A DNA stretch of 64,000 nt from positions 378,546 through 442,545 of the forward strand of contig SSNP01000084.1 of NCBI GenBank assembly GCA_006937955.1, given 5' to 3'. The position numbers were made by a program, and so were the translations under genes. Origin of the DNA: Pachypanchax playfairii. Lineage: Eukaryota > Chordata > Actinopteri > Cyprinodontiformes > Aplocheilidae. Of the stretch, positions 13,601 to 28,410 are shown in pieces. Numbering within the stretch: the first letter of the stretch is position 1; each line of letters begins with the position of its first letter. The notes below the pieces were generated by a model. That model was not told the DNA's origin, searched no databases, and saw only the letters and a program-made list of their open reading frames with translations.

Positions 13601-16600
13601 GACCCATTACTATCCTCAGGGTGCTTGGTCTGTTTCTGAGGTCACTCTCCGCACATTAGCATAAGAGCAGTTGATTAGCGAGAGATTTCAGGAAATGACA
13701 CCCCCCCCCCCCCCCCCCCCGCCACTGTTTATTTTTCATGACACAAGAATAACTCAAATTTTGAAGAAAAGACGGCAAATAATCCAATATTGCTACAAGC
13801 CCGAGTAAAGAAACAGACTGCGGTGAGGTATGAAACATCACGGTATTATTACTTAAGTGTTTGTTGCTGAAGGCGCTTAATGCATAATTTTTGGTGTTTG
13901 GTGCGATGTTTTTTTTTTTGTTTTCTTCTTGGGCTGCTAATGGAGCAAGAACTGCCTGTGTGAGACACAGAGATCATGCTCGCTAAGCAAACAGGATGAT
14001 GTTTCTTGATTAGCTCTTGTGAATGCGCCGCTCAGCTAATTTACAATGGTCTCGCTTTAAGGAAAACACAACTATTTATATAGATGACTACACTGCTGCT
14101 TTTGGCCTTGTGGCTAAACAATAAGGATTATGTCTTGCGGGTTTGCCTCATCGCCACCACACAGACACAACACAAAGCCCAAAGGGATAATACGGCCTAA
14201 ATATACACGAATGAATCAGATAAAAAAAAACTGCAATTTTTGCAGTGCAGAACTATGTATAATTTCTTAATTTCTCTTTGCATTGCTTAGTCTCAAAGGC
14301 TCAACAACAGCAATCTCTGTTGCAGAAGAAACAAACAAAAACATATGAATATTTTATTTTCTCTAAACACACAAAGTCACAATCTGGGGGTAATTTTTTT
14401 GAACTCACTCACTCATCATTTATGCATTTGTTCATCTGGCTAATGACGGGATCATAAGTGATTTGTCATCTCTAACACTCCCATTTAGCCTGTCTGCTGT
14501 GTGACAAATTTAGGGCAGCTACATTATTCTAACCTTCTAGAGGATAACCACTGAAATATTGTCCCACAATGTTAAGGGACCCTGCGAATATTTTCAGCAC
14601 TGCACCTTTACACAAAGGTATTTGTTAAACCCAAGGTAGGCGCTTTGTCTTTGTAATCGAACGTACCTCCTTCACAGTCCCCAGCAGAAGATTAGCAATG
14701 AGGGAGGATCATCATTAAAATATTACCACTGCATAAAACATCTGAGAGAATTGGCAACAGATGGCAGTAAAACATCATGCAGCATGCTGGTGCCCTTGCA
14801 ACATTTTTCACTGACTGATGTGACACATTTTTAACAGCTTACTATCCTAACAATGTTTTTTTTTGTGTGTGTGTTTTTAAACAACAAGTGTTTTTTTTTT
14901 AGGAACTCAAAGTGGTGAATTAATTTAGTAATTAAGAGTCAAGTGACTATTAGATGAGTTTAATGTCTATGAGTGGACAGAATTAGAGGCTCATATGTTA
15001 TATGCATATATAGGGAAAACAAGTGCCACCTGTTACTGTGGTATCAGTGTTGGCACAACAGGTTGCAGAATTACATCAAACATGATGGTAGAATAATACA
15101 ATAACCCCTCCATATGGTTAATTTCCACTAATTGTCACATCACAGCACGATATCTATGACACGAGACATCAGGAGGGGAAATGTTTTTGTTTGTTTTGTT
15201 TTTCCAGGAAGTGAAAGAAACCATGTGTTTGACCATCATCTGCACCTAAAGTGGAATTAATGTCTGTTCTGGTTCTGGTGCAGTGACTTCCTCACGCGCA
15301 GCACTGCAGCATTTGCTGCATAATTTGTGCTGTGACCGGCAAGCCTCAATTAATTTGGGCAGCCTGTGTTCCATCATTATATCTCTGGCAATACAATTAG
15401 TGCACGGCAAGGCTTTTGGCATTGTGGGGGGGTTTCGCTACAGAAAGTCCGGGTGAACGGGCAGGGAAGAGGACTAGTCGATACGTCAATGAATACAGTG
15501 TGACTGCCTTGAGTCTGTATTAGCATCATGTCCAGATGATGGTTGATTGCAAAAAAAGAAAAAGTGGCATGTTAAGATCTTAGTGTGTAATTGATGTAAA
15601 CATTTCTCTCTCCAAGGTTGCTAAAGATGAGCTCTCTGTGTTGCTATTGCACTCAGAAATAAAACACACAATCACCTGCTGCTTCCTAATTGGTACATTT
15701 TTAATCAAGTTTTAAAATCAGTGACTATGTTAACTTGAGCTACTAATAAACTTACCTGCATATGAACATATACCACAGATCAGTGGCAACAGATGGGCAC
15801 AAAGGAGCCCTCTGAGCTCTTTAATAAAAAGCTTGTTATTGGTCGAGTTGACACAGATAAACAGGTGCTTCTGAACTGGGCTGGACTTGGACTCAGAAAG
15901 CTGAGTTTCTGTGACATTAATTCAAAGAAGTCAGACTCCTGAGACGTCCTAAAAATGTCTTTTCAGTGTTTCTCCTCACAGCACTCGTATGTTTTCTTTC
16001 TCTTTACAGCGGCTGTTGCTAGGCGACATTTACACCCACGTGTGCGTTTTTACATCTCATACCACTCGGTGGTCAGAACATGGTATCAGTAAATAACTCC
16101 GAATTCCACGAGTGATTCGAGCATTTGCAATAAAGCACTAAGTCATCAGAAAAAAACCTGTTTTACATCGCTGGTTAGTGTTTAAATTAAAATCACGGTG
16201 CTTTGTTGTTTGGACTTTTCAAGCAGGGAAATGCTGTTTCAGGAGTTATGAGACTAATGTAGGAGCTGATGCTTCAAGTTCTCAACAAAAAGCCATTTTT
16301 ATAAATGTAATGAGAGTTTTTAAAGAGATGTATTTATCAGGCAGGGAGGGTCTAATGCAAGTTTTTAAAATGTTTAGTTACAGAGCGTTTCATCTATCGG
16401 GGCAAAACTTCTGCTTCTTCTTCTTCAGCAATCATCCATCAGTCATAGAATTCATTGGATTGATTTCTGACTCACCCACTAATGCTCACAGTGTCTTTGA
16501 AGAAAACTTTCCAAATAAAACGTAAATACTGTCTGATAAGTCAATAATGGTTTCACAATACAGTAAAATGTTCCTTTCATAAAATAGGCTGCAATGTGAA

Positions 16601-19600
16601 AACTTCCTGTTTGAAAGGAGATTTTTTTATCAGACAACATATCAATTAAAAGCTATTATTAAGACAGTAAACAATACTTTTATAATATCTCCAGATAAGA
16701 ACAAGTCAATCTATTTTAAGTCTTATAATTCATGAGATCAAGTAAACAGTGACTATTTTCATAACATCAAAAAAAGAAGTTTAACGCTACGGGGACGCCG
16801 TCATCGTCGACGATGCCAGGGACCTTGTTGTGTTTAATCGTACATAGCTTCCGAACCATAAAAGATAGAAACTTACCTTTTTCCCCTCTAAATCGGTAGA
16901 ATCCAAGCTTTCAGACGGTAGTTCCGGCATCGCTCTAGCCCAATCACAAGGGATACAGTGTCCTGTCAAAGTCGGTGTTCCAATCAGAGCCTTTGTCTTT
17001 TGCGCATGACGCGCGGTTGTCAAATTTTTTTTTCTTATTCATTGATATTTAGTGTGGGTTTTTCTTGAATAAAGTGTGATATTCTAATTTTCGCCTAATT
17101 TTTTTTAAATTTTTTATTCTAATACTCTTTATTTCAAGCAAAGGAGCCTCATTTACACAGCAGTTTATGATATTTCAATTCAAAATAAAAAAAACAAGGT
17201 ATAGGACATTATGGGGCATTGAAAGGTGGTGTTTTAGTAGCATTTAAACAAAAAAAAGTCAAAAGTTTATTTCTCCAAAAAACCCTTGGTCCCCAGAGGG
17301 TTAAAGAATTTGGAGAAAAATGCAGATGAGAATATCAGGAATTCAAGTAGTGCTCTTATTGAGATGGAGTACTCAGTGCAGTTCAACTGTAATAACATGA
17401 CAGTCTGCAGAAACATCAACACAAGCAAAAGAAATCAAACATTAAATTCTCTGTGATAGAAATGGACATTTTCCCAAAATACGAACAGTGTTTGGGAAGC
17501 TAAATAAAAATGGGATCTAATTAAAAGCTGGGCTTTAAAAAGCCAGAGGCGTAATTAACACAAACAAATCAAAGCCAGTCTCAGACGCAGAAACGAGGAA
17601 GAAATGTGATGTGAATGGAGAAAAAAAAGCTCATGTCAGAGACAGACGGGGGGCATTTTTAACCACTTTTACCCTAAAAATCTCATGAAGTAGTTGTGTT
17701 GTTTTTGATATTTTTTTTAAATGAAACCTTTCGCAGAATGACAACCAACAATTTTACTGTTTGACTCATTCATTAAAAGCCATTTCAGACTGATCTGACA
17801 ACCTGTTGCATATAGTTTCTAAACTGTTTGAGATAAGTGATGCTTAAAAACTGAAGTGTCTCTGTTTGATTAAACTCAAAGTAAAATACTTTTGTAAACT
17901 GCAGGATGTCTTAACTAAAATATAACTAAATACCTATTTAGTAAGTCCACATTCCTATATTTACCTCAATTTAATTAAAATATCCAGCTTCTTTTTCTGC
18001 AACGTACCACAAAATGTAAATTTTCAGCATGTAGCTGAGGGAAATTCCAGTTAAAAGAAGTAAAATATGAGAAGATGTGTGGGAACAAATAAGCTACTTT
18101 ATGATTAACATGGGACAGTGAGATAAAGAAAAAAAGAAAAGGGGAATAAATCTGACCAACCCACAAAAAACACACATATGTGAAGAGGAGGTTAACTGCC
18201 TACGTGCACTATTTCAAGATTACTTATGAAGTAATCAGCGAAAAAAAAGGCAGGAAAAACCCATAAAATGATACAATGAGAATAAGAAATTATGTTTAAA
18301 GAGGCCATTTCATACACATTTCAAGACTTTGTGGTTATTTCTTAAGTATTAGCCAGTAATATGAAACATTTTATATCTAAAAAACGTCAGGAAACACTGA
18401 TTAACAGACCTCTCAATCTGTCTGCATTACAATTCGGGTGGTTCCAGCTCTTTCCGTCAGGCTTCGGCAGCAGCTCGTTCATATTCATTGTTCGAATTTG
18501 CTGGACTCTGATTGGCTAACAAACTAGCCTATCAGAGCAAGGTATACTGTTTCCTGCCCCGCTGCGCATGGCAACATCAGACGTTGTGTCTTCCTGTTTG
18601 ATACGTCTTATGCTACAGCTTTTAGCCAGCAGCATGCTAGGTGTGGTTTCAACTGCAGGAGCTGATGAATAATAACAAACAAAGGAGTTGTGATGAAACA
18701 GATACAGGCCGTTCGCACTCGGGAGAACTCGGGTTTTATCGCCACCTGCGTAGTTTGAGAGATAAAAACTAAAAGAGAAGTTGTTGACCTGTTTTCACAC
18801 CCACTATGAAGGTAAGAACACCTGTGGAGCTAAAATATTCAACAGAAACCTCAGAAAAACTGTTTTTAATTGAAGGGCCTCTTTAATCTTTATCAAATGA
18901 ATGACACTCAAAGCAGTTTAAACAAATAAAAGCCTAACCTTTTATAAAAGCTTGTGTTCCTTTGATGAGGTCAAACAAATGAGGAGTAATTACATTTGTT
19001 CAGGATGGACATACTGCAAGACTTGAAATATGTTGCAGCAGAAAGCAAAGTATCATCTTCATTGACTTCTAACTGTGCTTGGATGAAAATTACCCCAGTA
19101 GTGAATGTCGAGGACAACAGGTTTCAACCGAATAATGGATGCAGCCTCACAAATGACCAGGGGAGCATTTGGAGTCTGCCACTCTGGAAATTTAATCTTT
19201 TCAGTAGTGCACCAAAATTCCCCGAAGAAAGAAAAACTTCCCAAGATCAAAACACTGGCCAACAGCAAACATGTCCTCCCCAAATGAAAAATGACACAGA
19301 CTCCCCTCTGCACACTCCTTTCTGTGAATTCATATGACAGCACAGGGCATTTCAGTAAAACTCTCCTTTTTTTTTTCTCTTTGCCATATTTGATGTGTAT
19401 TGGAGTTGTGTTATACAACATGTTTCTTTTCTAGAAGTTAAACGCACACACAAAAATTCTTTCTATGGGAAATATTTGTGTTTCTGATGTTTTACTGCTT
19501 TCGATCATCAATCAAACTTTATCTTTTATAAACCATTTATTTGATGTGACACTGTTACCTTAAAAAAAATAACAAAAAAACAACCTGTCACTAATATCCT

Positions 19601-22600
19601 TCCTCCAAAAAATATTTCAAAATTCTACATAACACCCATAGAAGACAACGCTTCAACAAATTCAAAATATTAAGTAAATAAACCACTATTAAAGAGCGGT
19701 CTGCACAGCATGTCTGGTCTAAATGGCGGTGTCGTTGCGTTTTCATTTTAGTACAATATTGTTTCTACAAAAAGCAAATGTGATTCATTCAGTTATGTTT
19801 AGTGTCACAGCAGGATGTTAAACTCAGATTAAAAATTCACTATGTCTTTTATGGCTTTGTTGGGGATCATTAGTAGGATGAAGTGGTTTTAGACTACAGA
19901 ACGGCAAATACTTTTAAAAGGAAAATTGCCCTTACAAGATCTGAAGCTAAATTTCAGCTTAAATACGTTTTCAATTAGATACAAGAAGCTGTTATCAAAC
20001 TGTAGGGAAATCAAAATACTCTGACAATAACAGAGAAATAAAGAGGGCATTTCATCAAAGATTTAAATGCCACTTTTTCAGCTAAATGTAGTGGATGTTG
20101 CACAGTGGGGTTGTATTATCTCTGCATGCCAACAGTGCTGCATCGGTGCAACACACAGCCTTTTAAGTGTATGGCATCTACAAGTAGTTCAACAGTATTT
20201 ACAAAAAAAGGAAAGGCAAATGTTTTCCTCTTTTTTCTGTGTTTAGCAATAGACGCTTGGATTATTTAAATGCAACTACTGGCCTGTACGACACAGACTC
20301 TGACACCTGCAAGTTAAGGCAGGCGTGTTCGGTGTTGTCACCTATTATCTGAGGAAAGTAGGCATTCGATGTTTAAGCCAATTCCTGTGATGTCACATGC
20401 TCATTTGCATATGAATCAAACTGCTGAACATATCAAGAATAAATAGAGGCAAAGCTCTGCTGCAGGCTTTCTCTGATTTCCCCCCACTGGCTCCCTGTGC
20501 CCCACAGTGATGAGCTGTAAGCCTGTGTGTGCACTCTGGAGACAGAAGATCAGCCATGCATGGAGAAGCATTGTTTATCAGACCTATTTGGAAGAATCGG
20601 GAAAGTAGTGCAAATGGATGTGGATCGAGTTCAACATTTGGTATCAAATCTTGTCAAATGTTTATGAACCAAGTGAACTTTCCAATATAATATAAAGGTG
20701 TTGACGGATTTCCTGCTTGTGACGTTTAAGGAATAAAAGGGAAGATGTGCTACCCGTCCGTTAAGTGGCAAACACGATAAGATGATAAAGAATGTAGATA
20801 GTTTATTATGTAACAAACCATAAACATGTAACTCCAGTGTTTTGCACAAAATAAACATACTGGTTTACTGCAATTTTATGTCACACTGTAGTATTTAATC
20901 ATGTTGTGTTCTCAGTTTAAAGAAAGAAAAAATGTATGTACAGTATATGTATATGAGTAGTTTCTTCAAGTGATTAATACCTGGCTGTGAAATCATAATC
21001 CATTCAGTACAAATCAGATGCTTGTATATGTCAGGTGTAGTGAATGTCCGGCCCGGGATCCGGGTCTCATTGAACTTTGATACCACATTTTCTTTGATCT
21101 TATTTTCAATATATGTGGTTATGTGGTTTGTTCAAAACCTTTATGTTTTGAATGCTAGTGCTTCCAAGTGTGGATAAAAATGACTGTCCATTCAGATTTA
21201 CACACTATTTTTGTTGTCCACTTTTCTTTTTTTTTTTTTTAAAAGTGCCATATTTTTCCATTTTTTTCTCCCTCTCACCATCACAACTGTATTTTTCCTC
21301 CCGATCTCCGGGTTATTTTCTTTATCTCTTCCTCTCACTGTTGGATCTGTCATTTTCTCCACATATAACTCGCCTCTCGAACTCTCGTCTGTCTGCGCTC
21401 AAGTATTTTAAAGTTTACGTTGAAGCTAAAGTTTGGTGGAGTGTTGTCACATGGGATGACTTAACTTACATGTAACTGGTCTAATCGTTTTCTCACCACT
21501 GCTGTAAAGGCTGCAAAAGCTGCACAAATTATAATGAACGTGAAGAGAACTTTCACCAAATCGGATCATACACTCCAAAATAAAAAAGGTTGAAATATTG
21601 TAAATTTAAAAGAAATATTGACAGATATAAGGATTAGCTAAATTGCATAGCTTAGTTAAAATTGGGTGATTTTCTTCAATAGGACCGCAATCAGGTGAAT
21701 CATGATCTATTATGTCATCTTTGCATCTGTGTTGCAGTCTGCAAAAGGGACCGTTTTCAGACCTTCAGAAAAAAACATTGTTCATCCTCCTTGAGCTAAA
21801 TATGGTAAACAAACATCTCTAAAGAATCAGCACAAAAACATCAATATTTATGGAGAGTGTGTGAAAATGGAGGAAAATCAAGATGACTGGACAATCAGGG
21901 ATCACTTTAAAAGCCCTACATGTAATTGTGCACCAAGTCACAAAGGAACTAAAAGCCTTCTCGCATTAGCTGTTAATGTTCACAACTCTACAAATAGGTG
22001 AACATTGTTAGTGCGCATAGCTGCTCTGCAAGAAAAAAGTAATAGCTTTCCAAAATAATGACCCTAATATAAAATTTTGACCTTGTTTTACTGTATCATA
22101 GTGACAGTGACTTGCCATCACTGATAGAACAATGAATCAATAATTTGAAACCTGTTTGTGAGCTAAATCTTAAGAGACAGAGGGTTCTAATGACATAAAA
22201 CCTAAAAGTGGTTCTACTGAGAATGGTTAAAGAGGTGTAGAGTAAATGTTTTGGAACAGCAAAACAAAAGATTTCACAGTAATCCAGTGAAAAGACTGAG
22301 GAAGGACACTAAGCAACAAACTCATATGAGAAAATCCAACATTATCCCAGAGCTGAATCCATTCTTTAGTGGACTAAAACTGGTCCAAACTGATCTCCAG
22401 CTCTGATCCACAGTTAATAGAAAGGGATTAGTCGAGTTTTTTCCTGACACAACACATCCTGAAATCAACTTTTCTCATATTTTTCTCTATAAAATATAGA
22501 TAAGAATTGAGCCCCTTTTTTCTAACAAAATAAAAGATTATCTAATATTTCTGTGTTTGAGGCAGAAAAGTTACACATGCATCAATGCATTAAAAAACAA

Positions 22601-25600
22601 AACACTACAACTATTTTAGAAAAAAAAACCTACTTGACATCTAGCAAAATAGTTCAAACTTCCTTTAAGCATCAGTGAAAGATCTGCAGATGAGGAGGAT
22701 GTTAAAATATGGACACTGTGGAAGCAAAAGCTGGTCTGTACAGTCTGACCCAGTGTCAGAAAAACTTTAGCTATAATTGCTAATAAAATGACAGAAATGT
22801 ATGAAATACACAGCTCTTCACAGACTGTTGTGTATAATGTATAATATATCACTTTGAGCTGGGAAACGTTTGGTCCTGCCCTTATTCCATCCAGACGATA
22901 CTCTGACACATACAACCTACCTAACACTGCTGCTGACAAAGTACACCCCTTATGAAAATGGTAATAGCAAATGGCATTGACCTTTAGGGCAGAATAACAT
23001 GCACCACCACACTGCAAATAGAGTTTAAAAATGCTCTGAGAAACACAACAACTTCTTCAAGGTCTTGATTTGGCTCCTAAATTTTCCAGGTAGTAATCCA
23101 ATCAAGCAGTTGTAGAATTTACTGGAATCTTTAATTAATCAAACAGACATCCAACCTCTCAGAATTAAAGGGTCTTTTAAAAAATGTGACTTTGCATTTG
23201 TTTTCAATTATGTTTATATATGATTTTATAACCTTGTGATCATGTTAAACTGTGCAGCTCTTTGGTCAGCTGATGTTATTTTTAAATTGACTTTATGAAT
23301 AAATTTGAATTGATTTTTATTGATAGCTTGGTGCTTAAAGCAGTACTGAATAACTTTTTTGCAGCCGTGTCTCAGACAGCCGTTGCTCGAATCAGTGTTC
23401 TGCAGAAATATGCTACCTGTTGAGATGTGCTACACACGTGCCGTTCCACAGTCTTGACTTCAATAAACAGATTTATTGTTTATTTTTGTTTCTATATTTT
23501 TCCATAAATACATTTTACGTATCAAATAAATTCTCCCAGGACAGGAACACTAAATATGATGTTATTTATACTTTCTTTGCTTTGTCAGAGCAACAGGCAA
23601 ATGTTTGGACACACCCAGAGGAGAAGGACCCAACAAGGGCTGCCAAGGACCCAGAGGGCTTTTATATAGAAAATATCTGGGAAGGATCATAAAAATACGC
23701 TTAAACAATTAACAGGACACTCTCACCATAAACAAGAACACTGTATAAACTTCCAATGACATTTCATTGTGAAATAAGGTGTATTTTCGTACTATGGCGG
23801 CATTTTTCTTCAGGGCAGCATAAATCATCAGAAAACCACTTCTGGCTGAGACCCGAATTATGGAGATTATTTAGTCTATATTAAAGCCATCGGAGGGTCG
23901 AGAGTGATGTCTAATATGAAGCTGAACATGTTTTTTGGTGAGTATCCACTCAGATAAGTTTCAAAATTGTAGCTTAAAGTTTTGAAAGTTATTCAGTACT
24001 GCTTTAATACAATAGAAGATATACTGAGGGCTGATGGTGTTCATGCCTTTATGGATAAGTGTTTTATTTTTTCTTTATTTATTCTTTAATCAATCAGTAG
24101 TAGATAACATCGTTGATGATGTTTTAAAGGTGGTATATGTAATATGAACAGAATAACACAGCACAAAGCCTTCAGCCATCTGGGTGCCAGGCTCCTTAAC
24201 CCCCCCGCACGCGCTCCGGTGCTGAGGTTGATCAATATTCCTCACCAAACCCACTCTGATCCCTGATCCGAGCAGGACAATAAAATATCATGAGTTCAGC
24301 TCACTAATCATGCTCTCCAGCCCCGCTGATCACACTCTGATAAAAGCAGCTCCTACCTGTTTGTAGCTCAGTCATCAATTCAGTCTGTGGCAAAGAGTTC
24401 ATAATTGTCCCGCGGCCCTAAAACTTCCTGCAGTCCCTCTTAAGATCCTCTCTCCTCCTCACACACCATCCTGTACGCCTCACTTATCCAATAAAATAAA
24501 AAAAAGCAATAAAATCCTCCATGGTGTGTCTTCCAGTCGACAAAGTGGCCCGAAGCGCTTATCCACTTCAGCAACATGTAGCTACGTATTAGCTAGCAGC
24601 TAATGAAAAATGTTTCCACATAGAACTTGTTCGTTACATGGGAAATCCCAGGGGAAACCCTCTATGGCAAGCAAATAAGGTATATAATCACCACACGTCC
24701 CCAGTTCTTCCAGCTGCTTGATCTGCAGACTCCACAGTACCAGCCTCACTGTGCTGGATTATTTATGGTATTAGGCAACCCAAAATGGTGCCCGCTGTTC
24801 TGCCAGCTATTGGCTGGTAGATGTAAACAAAATGCCAACGTTGTGTCTGTCAAAATTAATATTTTTTAATATTTTACTTCAAATATAATTTTTTAAAGGA
24901 AATAGTGTATTTTCATTCTGCAACCCTCTAAACACCCCGTGGAGGCATTATTTTATTAAAAATATTGCTTTTAATGAAAATATTCCATATACCACCTTTA
25001 ACAGTTACTATTGAGCAGGGATGCAATGATACCACTTCTTTCAAACCAATACAATACCGATACTTGGATCTGAGTACTTGCCGATACAGAGTACCAATGC
25101 CGATACTTCTACCACACAAAAAAATGCAATGAATTGGAAGACAGGTTTTGTTTTCTTCTCTGCTTGTTACAACAAATGATGGTTATTATAATGTTATGGT
25201 AAAAAACACTGAAAGACATCATGACAATAAAACATTCTGTTTTCTGAAAGGAAACTAAAAACACGTTCTGTATATATTAAAAAAAGTTTTCCCAAACAGA
25301 AATGTTTACTTTGGGAAAAGGAACAGAGTAGAGAAAAGGAACATACCGGATTTTGACTGACGTCCATCTGTTGTTGTTGACGCTCTCGGCAGCAGCTGCA
25401 TTCAAAACAAGACTTCCACCACAACCGAGTTTAGCAACAAAGAGTCCGTCTTGAAGAAACAGATGAAGGAACTGGTCAGCAGCGTTCTTCCCTTGAGCTG
25501 AAACAGCACATAACGCATGATTAGTAGAGTCAGGGTTCCTTCAGTTTTATCCTTAAATTCTATGTTATTTATGCTGCAATATAAATATCACAGTTTATTT

Positions 25601-28374
25601 TCATACTCAAGGTGGGAAATGAGTCCAATTTGAGTGGAAATGAAATAGAAGTGATTTATCAAAATAATATTTAAAGAGTTTTTGCCTTTAAGATAAAAAG
25701 AAATCCAACATGATTTTATTCAAGCACAGAGCTGCCTTCTCATCACACTCTGTAAATCCTAATTCAACCATCATTCGAAGCAGTAAACACAAGCCCCTTT
25801 CCTACACAACCAATGTCAGCCACTAGAACTCAGAGTGTTGACCACAAGGTCATTCTTGCTGTGATCAATACACATCACATGAAAACCTGTGGGAGGACTC
25901 CTGTCTGCTAACAAATGTCATCTAACAGCCAATAGCCTTGCCTCACTCAAGACAGAAACTTATCAAGAACCGTTCACATTGCTGTGACCTCGACAATAAC
26001 AGACACAAGCCAACAGCGCATCGTTTCCTCCCTGGAAGAGTAACTTGTATCATAGAAGTGACCCGGACCTAATAAACTCCAAAATGTCAAAAAGCTTGAA
26101 GCAGAGGCTGTGTGTTCATACAACCCTATGTTTATTTCTCCAGTTCAATTTATTTCATTTATATGGAGCCAATTTACAGCTGGGATACACAGAAGCCTCT
26201 CATCCTTCGCAAAGTTAACGTAAAAAAATACTTCAACAAATGAATGAATAAATACATAAACACCAAACAAGATTTAAATAAAGAACCAAAAGAGTTAAGT
26301 TTGAAAAAGTCTGGAAAATTTAAGAAATTCTTACAGAGGGATTAAAATAAAACCTTTCCACCGAATATTGCCACCTGCAAAGGAAACAGGTTGAAGACAG
26401 AGAGGGAAAGAAAAAAGGCCTGACAGCAGAAGACTGATCTCTCTGTTCCTGATCCAACCTGATAAGACAGTGAGTAGAAAGTTCAAAGTTCCTCAGTTCT
26501 CAAATCACCAGTTCCCAATAAAGTTTTGGAAAGTCTTGAAGTCACCTTGACTCATCAGCTTCATTCTTTCCGAATCCAAGAGTTATTATCACAGTCCAAG
26601 TATTATTCATTTTATATTTGCCTGCTTCATATTTAATACCCAGTTTGTTGTATACTTTCAAAAATAGCCCCAATATGAGTTGAATCATCTCTATGTACCA
26701 CATGGCCGCTTGCAGTCTTAAGAATAGATTTTCATAACCTTTATGTAATGGGTCGGAAGAAAGCAGAGAGTTCTTTGCATCAAGAGATAAAGGCCATTGA
26801 AAAGCATTGGGAAGACACTCACACGTAATTGGAAAGATGGCATATCCCTGTGTCTTATTCCTACCTTTTCCTTTTTATAGGCAGAAAAGGCCTCGAGGAA
26901 ACAGATTCAGCACATGAATTTACAACTGCTGCAAAATTTCCCTTTTCTTCAGTCACACTCATTTTGATGACAAAACAATCATGATGTCATTCTTATGGTA
27001 AGGTCCACAAATGATTTCTGTTCTTATTTGTGAGGCATCATTTGAGATGTTACTTTCTCTACAGTGTATAACATCAGTCCAGTGCACCATATCACAGCAG
27101 CAGTTTCTGAGTACACTGCAAGTGAGACAGTATAGTTGGGAAGCAGCAGACATCAGCAGCAGCAGCGTTAATCCTCCCTCACAGGCTACTGGGGTTTTCA
27201 TGGGGGAGGTGAAGGGGAAAGAGCACACCAGTCCCACACTGCTGTCTGAAAACACGGTAGCAAAGGAACGTCAACATTAGAATGCAGCTCTTTGAGGGGG
27301 ACTCAGATAGAAAGGAAGCCTACCTCTCTTGTCTTACTGTGAAGACGACGTGGTTGCAGGGCAGAGGACTGAGCAGCAATGCTGCCCTGTTAGAGAGACC
27401 TTAAATGTTTCTGTGTTTCCAACAAGGCCCATAGGGGACATTTCAACTAAAATAGAGAAAGTGACAGGGGACTACTAATCCAGAGAGAGTTACTGAGTAG
27501 GTGCAGGGTGGACCTCTTTGATTTTCCAAAGACAACAGCAATTGAGACAGAAATCTCAGGAACGGCGCTGATATGGCTCTCTAAAAATAGAACGGAGGTA
27601 TGTGGGCTTGACAGTGCTGTATCTTAGCAGTGTGTGTGTCATCTGTAATGGCATGGGTGGAGGATTTTAGATATAAAGAAAGGGTGCAGAGAAGCTGAGC
27701 TAGTTGTTTTAAGGCTGCATGGGAACTGATATGAAACTCTGAGCGACTTCTCCCGGGTAAAAGGGGCATCAGGAAAATCCACAGCTCTTCATCAGAGGGA
27801 AGCGATGCTTAGCCCATTAAACTGATAAATCACTTTCTAAACCAACACTGAGGTTATTCTGTGAGCAGATGGGGGCCCCTACCCTGTTCTCCTTCCTGGC
27901 CTGCCTCTTTGTGGTACTCCATCATAACCCCCCCTCATATTTACCACTGAGTGGGGTGTTGGGGTGTGGGTGCGGGTCTGTGTCAGCAACGCTGATTGGG
28001 GGTTCAAGTCTCTTGTGTGAGCGGGCACCTGAATGAGGATGGGGTTGGACCCTGGGCCCCAGGATCGCTGGGCTCAGGCATGAACCTGTGCTGGGGGACG
28101 GGGGCAATGTGCTGTGCTTTGGGGCTCCCTGGCCTGTGTCCTCTTGGGGCACCCTCCTGCTGGGGCGGGGGTCACTCTGCTAACTTGTGGGCATTCCCTC
28201 TGCGTTGTACCTGTAGCTGCCTTCTGTTCTGGCCGGTGGTTCCTTGGAGCTGCTATGCTCCCTGATGCTCGGACCTGATGCACTCTGGTGCCCTTTGGTC
28301 TGCGAAGGTGAATACATTGTACCCCTTCTGTGCAGTCATCCACATGATAAATATACATAAACACAAATGCACCG

Positions 28375-28410
<36 letters not shown>

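Larger units (their letters stand above)
12252..25346. other. EYS intron, 13.1 kb
   Basis: The intron lies within laminin G 2. It holds four TTAA-bounded elements (16785-17300, 18300-18882, 23339-24003, 24128-24997), a hAT-like terminus at 25016, a 20-base C-run at 13701-13720 and a T/A homopolymer near 12694-12718. The stretch 13000-15500 contains segments with a conserved-noncoding texture, for example 15290-15430. No other exon is needed by phase. Confidence 0.55.

Noticed and set aside
22616..23017. 133-codon minus-strand open frame.
   Set aside because: No domain, no matching splice signals, and not needed by the EYS phase chain.
27324..27386. Minus-strand exon-like stretch (AALLLSPLPCNHVVFTVRQE) with AG and GT flanks and a fitting phase, first considered as the missing piece of laminin G 2.
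   Set aside because: The exon at 25347-25497 fits far better: complete laminin G pattern, GCGGSLVL and RWTSVKIR, correct phases on both sides. The 63-nt stretch is superfluous and would break the domain.
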